DNA of 64,000 nucleotides from the NCBI GenBank assembly GCA_910577405.1, contig CAJTMG010000019.1, positions 1 through 64,000 of the forward strand. Direction: 5' to 3'. This document shows, piece after piece, positions 16,362-24,901 of this stretch. The stretch comes from an uncultured Oscillibacter sp. (GTDB lineage Bacteria; Bacillota; Clostridia; Oscillospirales; Oscillospiraceae). The translations under genes and the position numbers were made by a program. Positions within the stretch are counted from its first letter, which is position 1, and each line of letters starts with the position of its first letter. Below the pieces are notes generated by a model. That model did no database searches. It saw only the letters and a program-made list of their open reading frames with translations, and was not told the origin of the DNA.

Positions 16362-17266
16362 GCAAACCCAATCCCACGGAACGCGTCATAGCCCTGGGCT
16401 TTTTTGACGGGGTACACCTGGGCCACGCCGCGCTGCTGAAAAGAACCGTGGAAGCGGCAAAACAACGAGGCTGCGTGCCTGCGGTCTTTACCTTCGACCG
16501 GCCGCCGAAAGAGGTGGTCACCGGAATCCCCTGCCCCCTGATCAACTCCCCGGAGGACCGAAAGGAGCTTGTCCGGCGGCTTTATGGCATCAAAGATGTG
16601 ATTATGGCCCCCTTTGACCACGAGATGATGACCACCAGCTGGGAGGATTTCGTGACGGAGCTTCTGGTGGGCCGCTGGAACGCCGTGCATCTGGTGGCGG
16701 GCCACGACCATCATTTCGGGCATAAGAATCAGGGTTCGCCGGAACTTTTGCAGCAGAAATGCGCGGAATTGGGCGTGGGCTGCGATATTATCCCCAAGGT
16801 GGAAATCGCCGGGGTGACCGTCAGCTCGACCTACATCCGGCGGCTGGTGGAAATGGGACAGGTCAGCCGCGCCAATCGGTTCCTGGGGCATCCCCACACG
16901 CTGACAGGTACGGTACGGCATGGACGGGGCCTGGGGACCTCCCGGCTGTTTCCTACGGCCAATTTAATCATTCCGCCCCATGTCCTGATCCCCAGTCACG
17001 GCGTTTACGTCACCAAGGTCTGGTTCCCCGACGGACAGTCCAAACCCGCGGTCACCAACGTCGGTACCCGTCCTACAGTCAACAACGGAACCGATGTGAC
17101 GGTTGAAGCCTGTATCCTCGACTTTCAGGGCGACCTCTACGGACAGACCCTTCGGCTGGAATTCTACGAGCATCTCCGGGACGAAATCCGTTTCGATTCC
17201 CTGGACGCTCTCCGTGCCCGTATTGCCGCCGATGCAGAGACCACACGGCAGTATTTCCTGAAATAG
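16358..17266 (+). CDS. ribF: Bifunctional riboflavin kinase / FMN adenylyltransferase
   Basis: 302 residues. The N-terminal FAD synthetase domain has the ALGFFDGVHLGH nucleotidyltransferase motif and the later SSTYIRRLV segment. The C-terminal flavokinase domain starts at HPHTLTGTVRHGRGLGT and includes FPTANL and GVYVTKV. It converts riboflavin to FMN and then FAD. The ATG at 16358 overlaps the stop of the preceding gene. Its last codons (DAETTRQYFL) resemble the translated unit of the tandem array that follows immediately. Confidence 0.92.
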   Translation: MSKPNPTERVIALGFFDGVHLGHAALLKRTVEAAKQRGCVPAVFTFDRPPKEVVTGIPCPLINSPEDRKELVRRLYGIKDVIMAPFDHEMMTTSWEDFVTELLVGRWNAVHLVAGHDHHFGHKNQGSPELLQQKCAELGVGCDIIPKVEIAGVTVSSTYIRRLVEMGQVSRANRFLGHPHTLTGTVRHGRGLGTSRLFPTANLIIPPHVLIPSHGVYVTKVWFPDGQSKPAVTNVGTRPTVNNGTDVTVEACILDFQGDLYGQTLRLEFYEHLRDEIRFDSLDALRARIAADAETTRQYFLK

Positions 17267-17272
17267 CCCCCC

Positions 17273-17530
17273 GTACGGAATCCTGCATCCGATACAGAAG
17301 CCACAGGACGGCATTTTCTCCAACTGCTCCCGTACGGAATCCTGCATCCAATACAGAAGCCACAGGACGGCATTTTCTCCAACTGCCCCCGTACGGAATC
17401 CTGCATCCGATACAGAAACCACAGGACGGCATTTTCTCCAACTGCCCCTGTACGAAATCCTGCATCCGATACAGAAACCACAGGACGGCATTTTCTCCAA
17501 CTGCCCCGTACGGAATCCTGCATCCTGGGT
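17273..17530. repeat. 59-bp tandem repeat array directly downstream of ribF (about 4.4 copies)
   Basis: Units begin with GTACGGAATCCTGCATCC at 17273, 17332, 17391, 17450 (one variant base) and 17508, giving periods of 59, 59, 59 and 58 bp. Each contains GATACAGAAACCACAGGACG or a one-base variant. The last 40 bp of ribF plus its downstream CCCCCCGTACGG align with one unit, so the array seems to derive from the ribF 3' end. There are no spacers, hence not a CRISPR. Confidence 0.9.
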
Positions 17531-17582
17531 ACAAATCCGACGGCGGGGACGGTTTGCGGACCGGAAAATTTCATATAAGCAC

Positions 17583-17618
17583 AAAAAAAGGGAGGCGTCC
17601 GGAACACCTCTCTTTTTT
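17583..17618. terminator. Bidirectional terminator between ribF and the spoIIE transcript
   Basis: An A-rich arm plus AGGGAGG pairs with CCTCTCT plus a T-rich arm around the loop. It can serve the ribF operon (plus) and the spoIIE-downstream gene (minus). Confidence 0.75.
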
Positions 17619-17625
17619 GCTGGAG

Positions 17626-17895
17626 TCACATCAGGGTATATACCCAGGCCAGGGCTACGACGGACGCGCCAAGTATGGCCCAGAGAAGAGGCGAAAGCGC
17701 GTGCCATATGCGGGAGAAACGGCTCTGGGGCACACCCGCGTAATTCCGGGCGATACGGCGGGCCTCATCCACCAGATCCCTTGCGGTTACACCCTGCCCG
17801 GCTACGTCGTTGCGGACAAAAAAGATTGCCTGTTCAAAAAAGCGCTGGTCGGGAGAGTCTACGACCACCACCCGTCTGGAAATACCTTTCACCAT
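17626..17895 (-). CDS. Small single-pass membrane protein downstream of spoIIE
   Basis: 89 residues: an N-terminal soluble part starting VKGISRRVVVVDSPDQRFFEQ, a helical middle (ARDLVDEARRIARNYAG) and a C-terminal transmembrane segment LLWAILGASVVALAWVYTL. AGGAGG stands nine bases before the ATG at 17895; an upstream in-frame ATG (17940) lacks a site. It follows spoIIE by 132 bp on the same strand, so cotranscription and a sporulation link are possible (inference). No family name was recognised. Confidence 0.7.
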   Translation of the reverse strand: MVKGISRRVVVVDSPDQRFFEQAIFFVRNDVAGQGVTARDLVDEARRIARNYAGVPQSRFSRIWHALSPLLWAILGASVVALAWVYTLM

Positions 17896-18027
17896 AGCTG
17901 CAAGCCTCCTGTGATATGGAATATTTCCAGTTTTCCTCATGAGCCGGAAAAATATACCGTGTTCTCCCTACGAAAATAGCCCCCGGGAAGCCGCCGGACG
18001 TTTTTCCTGCTTCATGAGAGGCCATTG

Positions 18028-20070
18028 TCAGACCGCCCGCGCGCCGGAAGCAGGCCGGTAGAGCACCTGAATGGCACAATCGTCCCGGAGCTTTTCCCGG
18101 CGGACGCTTTCGTGAAGAATCAGAGAGGCCAGGATCTGCGGGTCGTCGCCGGTCCAGCCTGCCAGAAGGTCCAGGAGCCATTCGTCTTCACCGGGGTCCG
18201 CCGCGCCGTCGCTGACCATCACCGCGAAACTGCCCGGGTCCAGAGGCGCCCGCGTAATATCCGGCGCGGCTGGACTCTCCCGCAGACCTGCCGGAAGCGA
18301 ATGCCCTGTGATCCGCCGGACAACACCGCCCTTTTTCAGATAGCTGGGAGCCGCGCCGAATTTGTAGAACGCGGCTTCACTGGCGGCAGGGTCGTATACG
18401 CAGAGGTCTATCGTCGAGAACGTGCCGGTTTCCGCACTGCGGAGCGCCATAGCGGAATTCAGCGTTTTAAGGGCGGCGTCGGGGGCAATGCCGGCTTCCA
18501 GAAATTGCCTCAGCAGACGGCAGGTCATGGCGGATTCCTTCCTTGCCGGTTCGCCGCTGCCCATGCCGTCGGCCAGAAGAAGACACCAACGGCCCTGCTC
18601 TGTCTGGAAAGCGTCGATGCTGTCCCCGCAGACCGTCTCTCCCTCCCTTGGACGCACTACCGCGCCTACCTGACACCGCGCTCCGCCGGATACCGGCACG
18701 GCTTCCTCTGCCAGTCCCGCCGCTGTCGCACTCAGAAGCTCCGAAAGCTGCGCGTACTGTCCCCTCGCGCTCCGGCGGGTGGCTTCCAACTGCCTGCGGT
18801 ACTGGCGGCGCAGCAGAAACGCGGATAATTCTCCGTTTACCGCCGCGATAAAATCCGTCAGATGAATGCACCGGCCGGAAAAATACTGCGGGAAATCCTT
18901 CGGCAGTACCCGGCCGCGTTCCAGAAGATAGGGCGTGGCGTCGTTCAGTGCGTTGAAGGTCCCTGTATATTCTTTCTGCCAGCATAGATCGCAGATGGCA
19001 CAGTCCCGACAGACCTTTTCCGCGGCCCGGTCAAAGATAATCGCCGGATTTTCATCCCCCGGATTGGGCGCGCTCTTTCCCAGACTGTCACACAATTCCC
19101 GGAACGCGCCCGCGGCCCGGTCCAGCTGCGTCCTCCAGCGCTGGGCGGTCTCCGACGGCTCACGTCCCCGGCGCGGATTCTCTGCCTGCCGTCTTTGCCC
19201 CTGCGCGATTCCAATGGCTTTCCGTTCCCGCTTGCCCCCCAGGACCCGGCGGGGAATCAAAAGAAACAGCGCCATGCCCGCGGAGGCCTCCGGAAGCAGG
19301 GGAAGTATGCTCCCGCCCCCTGCCAGCATCGCCGCCAGAGTCCCCGCCAGAAAGCCCAGCGCTGCCATAGGCCTCTGCCGCTGTGTGGACGCCAGCAGTC
19401 CCGACAGGCCAAAGACCATCGTATAGGCCCCGCCGCTCAGCCCGCACAGGTCCGCCGTCAGACCCAAACCCAAGCCTGCCGCCGCGCCCCAGTCCGGACC
19501 CCTGCCCCAAACGTTCCAGCATAACAGCAGGCAAAGCAGCGTCCGGGCCGGGGAAAAGCCCAGAATTTCCAGCTCCGACGCGCCCAGCAGCAAGGCACAG
19601 CCCAACAGCATCCCTCCCGCCGTGCCCTCGTCCCGCCGCTGAAGGAGCCGGATGAACAGCCACGCCGAAACGCCCGTCAAACCCGCCGCCGCCAGACAGG
19701 GACCTATACGCGCCAACGGGTCCAGGGATTCCAGCACATAGACGCCCTCCACCGCCAGAAACAGCCCCGCGGCAGTCAATGCACGGGCCTTTGGACGGGT
19801 CAGCAGCCAGGTCCCCTGAAAGGCCACAGCAGCAGTAATAATCAGAATCGCCACCGCAAGAAACGGCAGGGCCTTGGCAAAATCCAGAAACAGCACCGCG
19901 CCCATAGCCGCCCCCGCCAACGACGCCCCGCCCGGTCCCGCCGCTATGTACCCCAACGCAAACGGCGCGCTTCCCTCCGGCGTCTGGCAGGCCGTCAGCG
20001 CGCCCGCCAGGAAAAACCGCATACCCCATCGCCATAGCCGCACCTGCTCCTCACGCTCGATCTTAACCAC
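18028..20070 (-). CDS. spoIIE: Stage II sporulation protein E (SpoIIE phosphatase)
   Basis: 680 residues. The first 290 or so form about ten hydrophobic segments. A middle cytoplasmic region with Cys pairs (KVCRDCAICDLCWQ) follows, then a C-terminal PP2C phosphatase domain with CGDSIDAF, LLLADGMGSGEPARKES and VMVSDGAAD metal-binding motifs. SpoIIE dephosphorylates SpoIIAA to activate sigma-F in the forespore and localises to the polar septum. Many antisense-like frames exist, but the GTG at 20070 preceded by AGGAGG at eight bases fixes the start; the apparent extension to 21525 is spurious. It is shorter than B. subtilis SpoIIE (about 827 residues). Confidence 0.92.
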   Translation of the reverse strand: MVKIEREEQVRLWRWGMRFFLAGALTACQTPEGSAPFALGYIAAGPGGASLAGAAMGAVLFLDFAKALPFLAVAILIITAAVAFQGTWLLTRPKARALTAAGLFLAVEGVYVLESLDPLARIGPCLAAAGLTGVSAWLFIRLLQRRDEGTAGGMLLGCALLLGASELEILGFSPARTLLCLLLCWNVWGRGPDWGAAAGLGLGLTADLCGLSGGAYTMVFGLSGLLASTQRQRPMAALGFLAGTLAAMLAGGGSILPLLPEASAGMALFLLIPRRVLGGKRERKAIGIAQGQRRQAENPRRGREPSETAQRWRTQLDRAAGAFRELCDSLGKSAPNPGDENPAIIFDRAAEKVCRDCAICDLCWQKEYTGTFNALNDATPYLLERGRVLPKDFPQYFSGRCIHLTDFIAAVNGELSAFLLRRQYRRQLEATRRSARGQYAQLSELLSATAAGLAEEAVPVSGGARCQVGAVVRPREGETVCGDSIDAFQTEQGRWCLLLADGMGSGEPARKESAMTCRLLRQFLEAGIAPDAALKTLNSAMALRSAETGTFSTIDLCVYDPAASEAAFYKFGAAPSYLKKGGVVRRITGHSLPAGLRESPAAPDITRAPLDPGSFAVMVSDGAADPGEDEWLLDLLAGWTGDDPQILASLILHESVRREKLRDDCAIQVLYRPASGARAV

Positions 20071-20275
20071 GGCTTGTCCCTCCTGAAATGTTGATTTTCC
20101 GTCATTGTACCCGGTAAATCCGGAAAAACCCGTCGGGAAAAGTATCGCCTGCATTTCCCTTGCATCAGACCGGCCGTTAACGCATAAATTGATAGGTCCG
20201 CCTTTTTGGGACGCAATTATAGAGCATTTGTCCGCGCTTTGCCTCCCTCCTTCTGACAAAAACGCAAGAAAACCA

Positions 20276-20304
20276 TTGACAAGCGGCACGGGAGCGAGTA
20301 TAGT
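20276..20304 (+). promoter_or_regulatory. Near-consensus promoter of the PTS EIIC-like gene
   Basis: TTGACA (20276-20281) - 17 bp - TATAGT (20299-20304). The rest of the 303-bp spoIIE-EIIC intergenic region holds no gene. Confidence 0.8.
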
Positions 20305-20314
20305 ATCCCTACAG

Positions 20315-20326
20315 GTGTCTTGACAC
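20315..20326. promoter_or_regulatory. Inverted repeat at the transcription start of the EIIC-like gene
   Basis: GTGTC (20315-20319) and GACAC (20322-20326) form a perfect inverted repeat with a 2-bp centre, 11-22 bp after the -10 box. The position suits a repressor operator; the regulator is unknown. Confidence 0.4.
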
Positions 20327-20373
20327 GTGTAAACTACATCAAAGATTATGCAAGAAAGAGACGGGAATTTCCT

Positions 20374-21483
20374 ATGGAACAGGTCAAAGCGTTTATGAAG
20401 CGCAAAAACATCGTGATTTCGGCCAAGCGTTACGGCATCGACGCGCTGGGGGCCATGGCGCAGGGACTCTTCTGCTCCCTTCTGATCGGCACCATCCTGA
20501 ACACGCTGGGCAGTCAGTTTCACATTGGCTTTCTGACAGCTCAGGTCATCACCATCAATGAAGTGGGCTACACCATCGGCGGCATGGCGTCCTTTATGAG
20601 CGGCGCGGCTATGGCGGTGGCAATCGGTTACGCATTGCAGTCTCCGCCCATGGTCCTGTTCTCCCTGGCAACGGTGGGCTACGCCTGCAACGCCTTGGGT
20701 AAGGCCGGCGGACCTCTGGCAGTGCTCTTCGTGGCCATTATCGCGGCGGAGTGCGGCAAGGCGGTCAGCAAGGAAACCAAGGTGGATATCCTGGTGACCC
20801 CCATTGTGACCACCCTTATCGGCATCGGCGCGGCCTGGGTGATTGCGCCTCCCATCGGCTCCGTGGCCAGCGCGTTCGGACAGCTGATCATGCGCGCCAC
20901 AGACCTCCAGCCCTTCTGGATGGGCATTCTGGTTTCCGTCCTGGTGGGCGTGGCGCTGACTTTGCCGATCTCCTCCGCCGCTATCTGCTCCGTCCTGGGG
21001 CTGACGGGTCTGGCCGGAGGCGCGGCGGTGGCAGGCTGCTGCGCTCAGATGGTAGGCTTTGCCGTGATGAGCTTCCGGGAGAACGGCTGGGGCGGCCTGG
21101 TCAGTCAGGGCATCGGCACCTCTATGCTCCAAATGCCCAATATCGTCCGGAATCCCCGGATCTGGATTGCGCCTACCCTGGCCTCCGCCATTACCGGACC
21201 CATTGCCACCTGCCTGTTCCGGCTGGAAATGAACGGCGCGGCCATCAATTCCGGTATGGGTACCTGTGGTTTCTGCGGTCAGCTCGGCGTCTGGACCGGC
21301 TGGCTCAATCCCAGTGAGACCGCCCTTGCCAACGGCGCCGCTGCCATCACCCCTTCCGCGTTCGACTGGCTGGGGCTGGCGCTGATTTCCTTTGTGCTTC
21401 CGGCCATTCTCGCGCCTTTGATTAACCAGTTCTGCCGGAAGCTCGGCTGGGTCAAAGACGGCGACCTGACCCTCCCCAACTGA
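20374..21483 (+). CDS. PTS-type membrane transporter, EIIC_2 family, solitary
   Basis: 369-residue very hydrophobic protein resembling PTS_EIIC_2 proteins: repeated small-residue-rich membrane segments (YGIDALGAMAQGLFCSLLIG, GGMASFMSGAAMAVAIGYAL) and a C-terminal LNPSETALANGAAAITPSAFDW region. No EIIA or EIIB domain is fused or adjacent, so phosphotransfer would need partners elsewhere, or the protein transports without phosphorylation. The frame opens at 20320, but the ATG at 20374 fits the family; its ribosome-binding site is weak. Substrate unknown. Confidence 0.75.
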   Translation: MEQVKAFMKRKNIVISAKRYGIDALGAMAQGLFCSLLIGTILNTLGSQFHIGFLTAQVITINEVGYTIGGMASFMSGAAMAVAIGYALQSPPMVLFSLATVGYACNALGKAGGPLAVLFVAIIAAECGKAVSKETKVDILVTPIVTTLIGIGAAWVIAPPIGSVASAFGQLIMRATDLQPFWMGILVSVLVGVALTLPISSAAICSVLGLTGLAGGAAVAGCCAQMVGFAVMSFRENGWGGLVSQGIGTSMLQMPNIVRNPRIWIAPTLASAITGPIATCLFRLEMNGAAINSGMGTCGFCGQLGVWTGWLNPSETALANGAAAITPSAFDWLGLALISFVLPAILAPLINQFCRKLGWVKDGDLTLPN

Positions 21484-21498
21484 ACCCGAAAACAAATG

Positions 21499-21541
21499 CC
21501 AGCGGTGTGTGGATTTCGATTCCATATGCCGCTGGTTTTTT
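21499..21541 (+). terminator. Terminator after the EIIC-like gene
   Basis: CCAGCGG plus GTGTGG pairs with CCATATG plus CCGCTGG and is followed by six T. Confidence 0.85.
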
Positions 21542-21591
21542 GCGTTCGCCGGGACTGCGGAGACTTTTTGAAACGCTTTCGAAAAACACTA

Positions 21592-21620
21592 TTGACAAGA
21601 GTGTCCCGCCGTGCTACACT
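21592..21620 (+). promoter_or_regulatory. Promoter of the GntR-ABC operon
   Basis: TTGACA (21592-21597) - 17 bp - TACACT (21615-21620), about 50 bp before the regulator start codon. Confidence 0.8.
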
Positions 21621-21624
21621 ATCC

Positions 21625-21643
21625 GTATTAGTACAGTTAATAC
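21625..21643. promoter_or_regulatory. Probable operator of the GntR (YtrA-type) regulator
   Basis: GTATTA (21625-21630) and TAATAC (21638-21643) are perfect inverted arms around a 7-bp centre, starting just after the -10 box. This form and position are typical of autoregulating YtrA-subfamily GntR repressors. Confidence 0.65.
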
Positions 21644-21672
21644 AGTTGGATGAAGGAAAGGAAGGTGCATGG

Positions 21673-22053
21673 ATGATCAGCCTGAATTACCGGGATTCCC
21701 GGCCGATTTATGAGCAGATCAAGGACGGCTTGCGGAAGCTGATCGTCACGGGAGCCATCGGGACAGACGAGAAGCTGCCGTCGGTGCGGTCGCTGGCGAC
21801 ACAGTTGTCCATCAACCCGAATACGATTCAGCGGGCGTACAACGAGTTGGAGGGCGAGGGGTACATCTACTCCGTGCCCGGGAAGGGGAGCTTTGCCACG
21901 GGAGACCCGGACGCCGACAAGAGCAGGCAGCAGAATCTGATGGAAAAGACCCGGGAACTGCTGGCAGAGCTGCGGTATCTGGGCGCGCGGCAGGAGGAAC
22001 TGCTGGCGCTGTTGGAAGAACCGGCAGACGAAAGGAGGAGCAGCCATGATTGA
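21673..22053 (+). CDS. GntR-family transcriptional regulator, YtrA subfamily
   Basis: 126 residues: an N-terminal winged helix with the GntR signature (IYEQIKDGLRKLIVTGAIG, LPSVRSLATQLSINPNTIQRAYNELE) and a short C-terminal helical segment instead of a ligand-binding domain, which defines the YtrA subfamily. Such proteins repress their own ABC-transporter operon, often until cell-envelope-active compounds appear. It overlaps the ATPase gene by 8 bp. The start at 21673 is chosen because the upstream part of the frame lies in the promoter. Confidence 0.88.
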   Translation: MISLNYRDSRPIYEQIKDGLRKLIVTGAIGTDEKLPSVRSLATQLSINPNTIQRAYNELEGEGYIYSVPGKGSFATGDPDADKSRQQNLMEKTRELLAELRYLGARQEELLALLEEPADERRSSHD

Positions 22054-22939
22054 AGTAAAGAACACGGTAAAACGTTTTGGAGAATTCGCGGCTTTGGACG
22101 GGGTGTCCCTGACGGTGCCCGCGGGAAGCGTTTACGGCTTGGTGGGTCCCAACGGCGCGGGAAAATCCACCCTCATCCGCTGTCTGACGGGCATCTATCA
22201 GGCCGACGAGGGCACGCTTTCCATCGACGGGCAGCCGGTCTGGGAAAACGAAGCCCTGAAAAGCCGCGTCGCCGCCATCCCTGATGATTGGTATTATTTC
22301 CCTCAGGCGACCATCCGGGATATGTGCCGCTTTTATCGGGGATTCTATCCGAGATTCTCCATGGAACGGTACGAAAAGCTGAAGGAAGTCTTTGAAATCG
22401 ACGAAAAGCGAACCCTGCGGCGTTTGAGCAAGGGAATGCAGAAGCAGGCGGCATTCTGGCTGATGCTGAGCTGTATGCCCGACTGTCTGATTCTGGATGA
22501 ACCCGTGGACGGCCTGGACCCGGTGATGCGCCGTCAGGTCTGGTCTCTGGTGCTGGGAGACGTGGCGCAGAGGAATATGACGGTGCTGGTGAGTTCCCAT
22601 AACCTCCGGGAGTTGGAGGACGTTTGCGACCATGTGGGCATTCTGGACCGGGGGAAAGTCCTGCTGGAACGGTCCCTGGCCCAGCTCCAGGACAATATGG
22701 TGAAATTGCAGGTGGTCTTCAAGGACGGCGGGGATGTGCCTCCGGAAATCCCTGTGCTGCACGCGTCCAAGGTGGGCCGTATCCATACCCTGATTATGCG
22801 GAACAACGCGGAGGAAGCTGAAAATATGCTGGCGGCCTATGAACCGATGCTGGTGGACGCGGTGCCGCTGACACTGGAAGAAATCTTTATCTATGAGTTG
22901 GGAGGGGCGAATTATGCAGTCAAAGACATCGTACTTTAA
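22046..22939 (+). CDS. ABC transporter ATP-binding protein (YtrB-like)
   Basis: 297 residues with Walker A GPNGAGKST near residue 40, the signature region LSKGMQKQAAFWLML (an LSKGM variant usual for this exporter class), Walker B DCLILDEPVDGLDP and the switch His in VLVSSHNL. The C-terminal 80 residues are the usual extension of this group. It powers export with the following permease. It is translationally coupled to the GntR gene and overlaps the permease start. Confidence 0.9.
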   Translation: MIEVKNTVKRFGEFAALDGVSLTVPAGSVYGLVGPNGAGKSTLIRCLTGIYQADEGTLSIDGQPVWENEALKSRVAAIPDDWYYFPQATIRDMCRFYRGFYPRFSMERYEKLKEVFEIDEKRTLRRLSKGMQKQAAFWLMLSCMPDCLILDEPVDGLDPVMRRQVWSLVLGDVAQRNMTVLVSSHNLRELEDVCDHVGILDRGKVLLERSLAQLQDNMVKLQVVFKDGGDVPPEIPVLHASKVGRIHTLIMRNNAEEAENMLAAYEPMLVDAVPLTLEEIFIYELGGANYAVKDIVL

Positions 22940-24158
22940 TCCCACGCAGTTCAAAAAGAATCTGACGCGGTTCTGGCCCTTGTGGGGAGGCGCGTCCCTG
23001 CTTGGAGTCCTTGCGCCGCTGGCCCTGCTGGTGGAGATGATTCAGGCGGGCTTTGATGTTGCTGTCAAGCCGCTGGAAATGACCCATGCGCTTTACAGTA
23101 CACTCGCTTATATCGTGCCCGTCGTATCCCTTTTGTACGCGGTCCTCTGCGCGCTGGCGGTCTGGCACTACCTCTATAATGCCCGCAGCGTCAGCCTTTA
23201 CCACAGCCTGCCCATTACCCGGAGGGGCCTGTTCCTGACCAACTTCCTCTCCGGCATGGCCATGATGCTGATTCCTTACGCCGTCACCGGAGCGCTGACC
23301 ATACTGGTTTTCGCTCTGGCGGGCTGCTTTGAACCGGTGGGCATTCTGGTGACCATCCTGGGCGTGATTGGCGACAGCTTTTTCTTCTTTGCCTTTGCGA
23401 CCTTTGTTGCCTTTATCACTGGAAATCCCTTCGCCTGCGCCGCGTTTTATTTGATCTTTAACTTTTTCTTTGCCGCCGCGGAAATGCTGGTAAGCATCCT
23501 GATGACTGAGTTCTATTTCGGCGTGAATCGGACCTATGACGGCGTGCTGGCATTTCTGTCCCCGGTCATTTTCATGACACAGAATGTGGGCGTCAGCGCG
23601 CAGTCGAAGGAAGTCGTGACCCCTGACGGTTGGATCGACTATGGCAATTATGAGTTCGTCCGTCTGCAAAACGGCTGGGTAATCGGCGTGTATGCCCTGG
23701 TGGGACTGGCTTTGATGTTCTGCGCCTGGCTGCTGTACAAACGCCGTCGGAGCGAGAGCGCGGGTGATGTTGTCGCCGTGGGCTGGATGAAGCCTGTGTT
23801 CCGTTACGGCGTGGCCCTTTGCAGCGGACTGGCCGGAGGCGAGATGCTGTATCAGATTCTGTTTGAGGGCTTTGAAAAAGGAAGCACCGCCAACGCAGCC
23901 CCCATGGCCTTCTGTATGGCGATTGCGGGCGTGATTGGCTACTACATCGCGTCCATGCTGCTGGCCAAATCCATCAAGGTCTTCCGGGGCGGTACCTGGA
24001 AGGGCGCGGTTGGGACTGCCATTGCTGCCACTGTCCTCTGCGGGGCGATCGTCCTGGACCCGGCGGGCCTGGAATCCTGGGTGCCCTCCGCGGGAGAACT
24101 GGAGACATCAATTATGAATTCCACGGTCAATGGGGCGGCTATGTCAGCGCGTCTGTGA
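22914..24158 (+). CDS. ABC transporter permease, N-terminal membrane part (frameshifted)
   Basis: 414 residues as written, with about ten hydrophobic segments, for example TLAYIVPVVSLLYAVLCALA and GLFLTNFLSGMAMMLIPYAV, typical of YtrC/ABC-2-like permeases. Family proteins continue into a soluble C-terminal domain. Here the frame is lost near 24100-24112, and the rest of the protein is encoded in the next frame (24155-24898). The residues after Glu397 (TSIMNSTVNGAAMSARL) are the frameshifted readout. One added base would give a single 661-residue protein. The ATG at 22914 follows GGGAGGGG. Confidence 0.8.
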   Translation: MQSKTSYFNPTQFKKNLTRFWPLWGGASLLGVLAPLALLVEMIQAGFDVAVKPLEMTHALYSTLAYIVPVVSLLYAVLCALAVWHYLYNARSVSLYHSLPITRRGLFLTNFLSGMAMMLIPYAVTGALTILVFALAGCFEPVGILVTILGVIGDSFFFFAFATFVAFITGNPFACAAFYLIFNFFFAAAEMLVSILMTEFYFGVNRTYDGVLAFLSPVIFMTQNVGVSAQSKEVVTPDGWIDYGNYEFVRLQNGWVIGVYALVGLALMFCAWLLYKRRRSESAGDVVAVGWMKPVFRYGVALCSGLAGGEMLYQILFEGFEKGSTANAAPMAFCMAIAGVIGYYIASMLLAKSIKVFRGGTWKGAVGTAIAATVLCGAIVLDPAGLESWVPSAGELETSIMNSTVNGAAMSARL

Positions 24159-24898
24159 AGGACCCTGCAACCATCGAGAAGATTCTGGACCTGCACAAAA
24201 CCATCATTGCGGAAAAGGACCTGCTGGACCATGAGAACTATGATTCCCAGATTATCATTCTGAACTATCTGGACACAGACGGCAAAATCCACCACCGCTA
24301 TTATGATGTGTACTGTGAGCGCGATGCCGTGCCGGAGTCAATGATTAAGAGCGCACAGCTTGCCTGCGACCCCGTGATTCAGGAGGACAATATCTTCCGC
24401 AATATAAAGCATGATAATATCATTTCCTCACGGCTCACCGGCGGCTATATTGATTATCTCTACAACATGGAAACCAAGGAGTATGAAACCCGCGACTTGT
24501 CCCGGGAGGAAGCGCAGATTCTGGAAGACGCCATCCGCCGTGACATCGCCGCAGGGCACTTCGGCATGGCCATTACAACAGCAGATTATAACGAATATAT
24601 GGAAACGGCCTGCCGTGGGAACTTCGAGCTGAACTATAACATCACCTATCAGGTAAACAATGGCGGCGAAAACGAAACCCGCAATGACAGCACCGGCACT
24701 TCCATCAATATCTCCACCCACTGCACCGAGACGCTGGATGCTCTGAAACAGATTGGCGTTACGGACGAAACCCATAAGATTCTCACCCGCGCGGAATTCC
24801 AGAAGCTGACGAAAGACGAGGACATGGAACCGGATTACTACTACGACGATTACTATGACTCGTATGTGGAATATCCCGAAGCCGTTTGTTACGATTAA
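24104..24898 (+). pseudogene. C-terminal soluble domain of the ABC permease, out of frame with its N-terminal part
   Basis: The open frame with GTG at 24155 encodes 247 residues starting KDPATIEKILDLH. The same frame upstream reads DINYEFHGQWGGYVSAS from 24104, which joins smoothly to GELE of the upstream frame. The domain is acidic and soluble and ends with a Tyr/Asp-rich tail (EPDYYYDDYYDSYVEYPE). It resembles the extracytoplasmic C-terminal domain of these permeases. Either a real one-base deletion, a programmed shift or an assembly error is possible. Confidence 0.7.
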
Positions 24899-24901
24899 GC
24901 C

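Noticed and set aside
17079..17707. Three overlapping minus-strand frames with repeated peptides (for example PSCGFCIGCRIPYG)
   Set aside because: They are translations of the 59-bp tandem array; the repeat period and ribF overlap explain them.
20071..21525. Upstream extension of the spoIIE frame
   Set aside because: The frame stays open through the EIIC gene on the other strand, but the GTG at 20070 with AGGAGG marks the true start.
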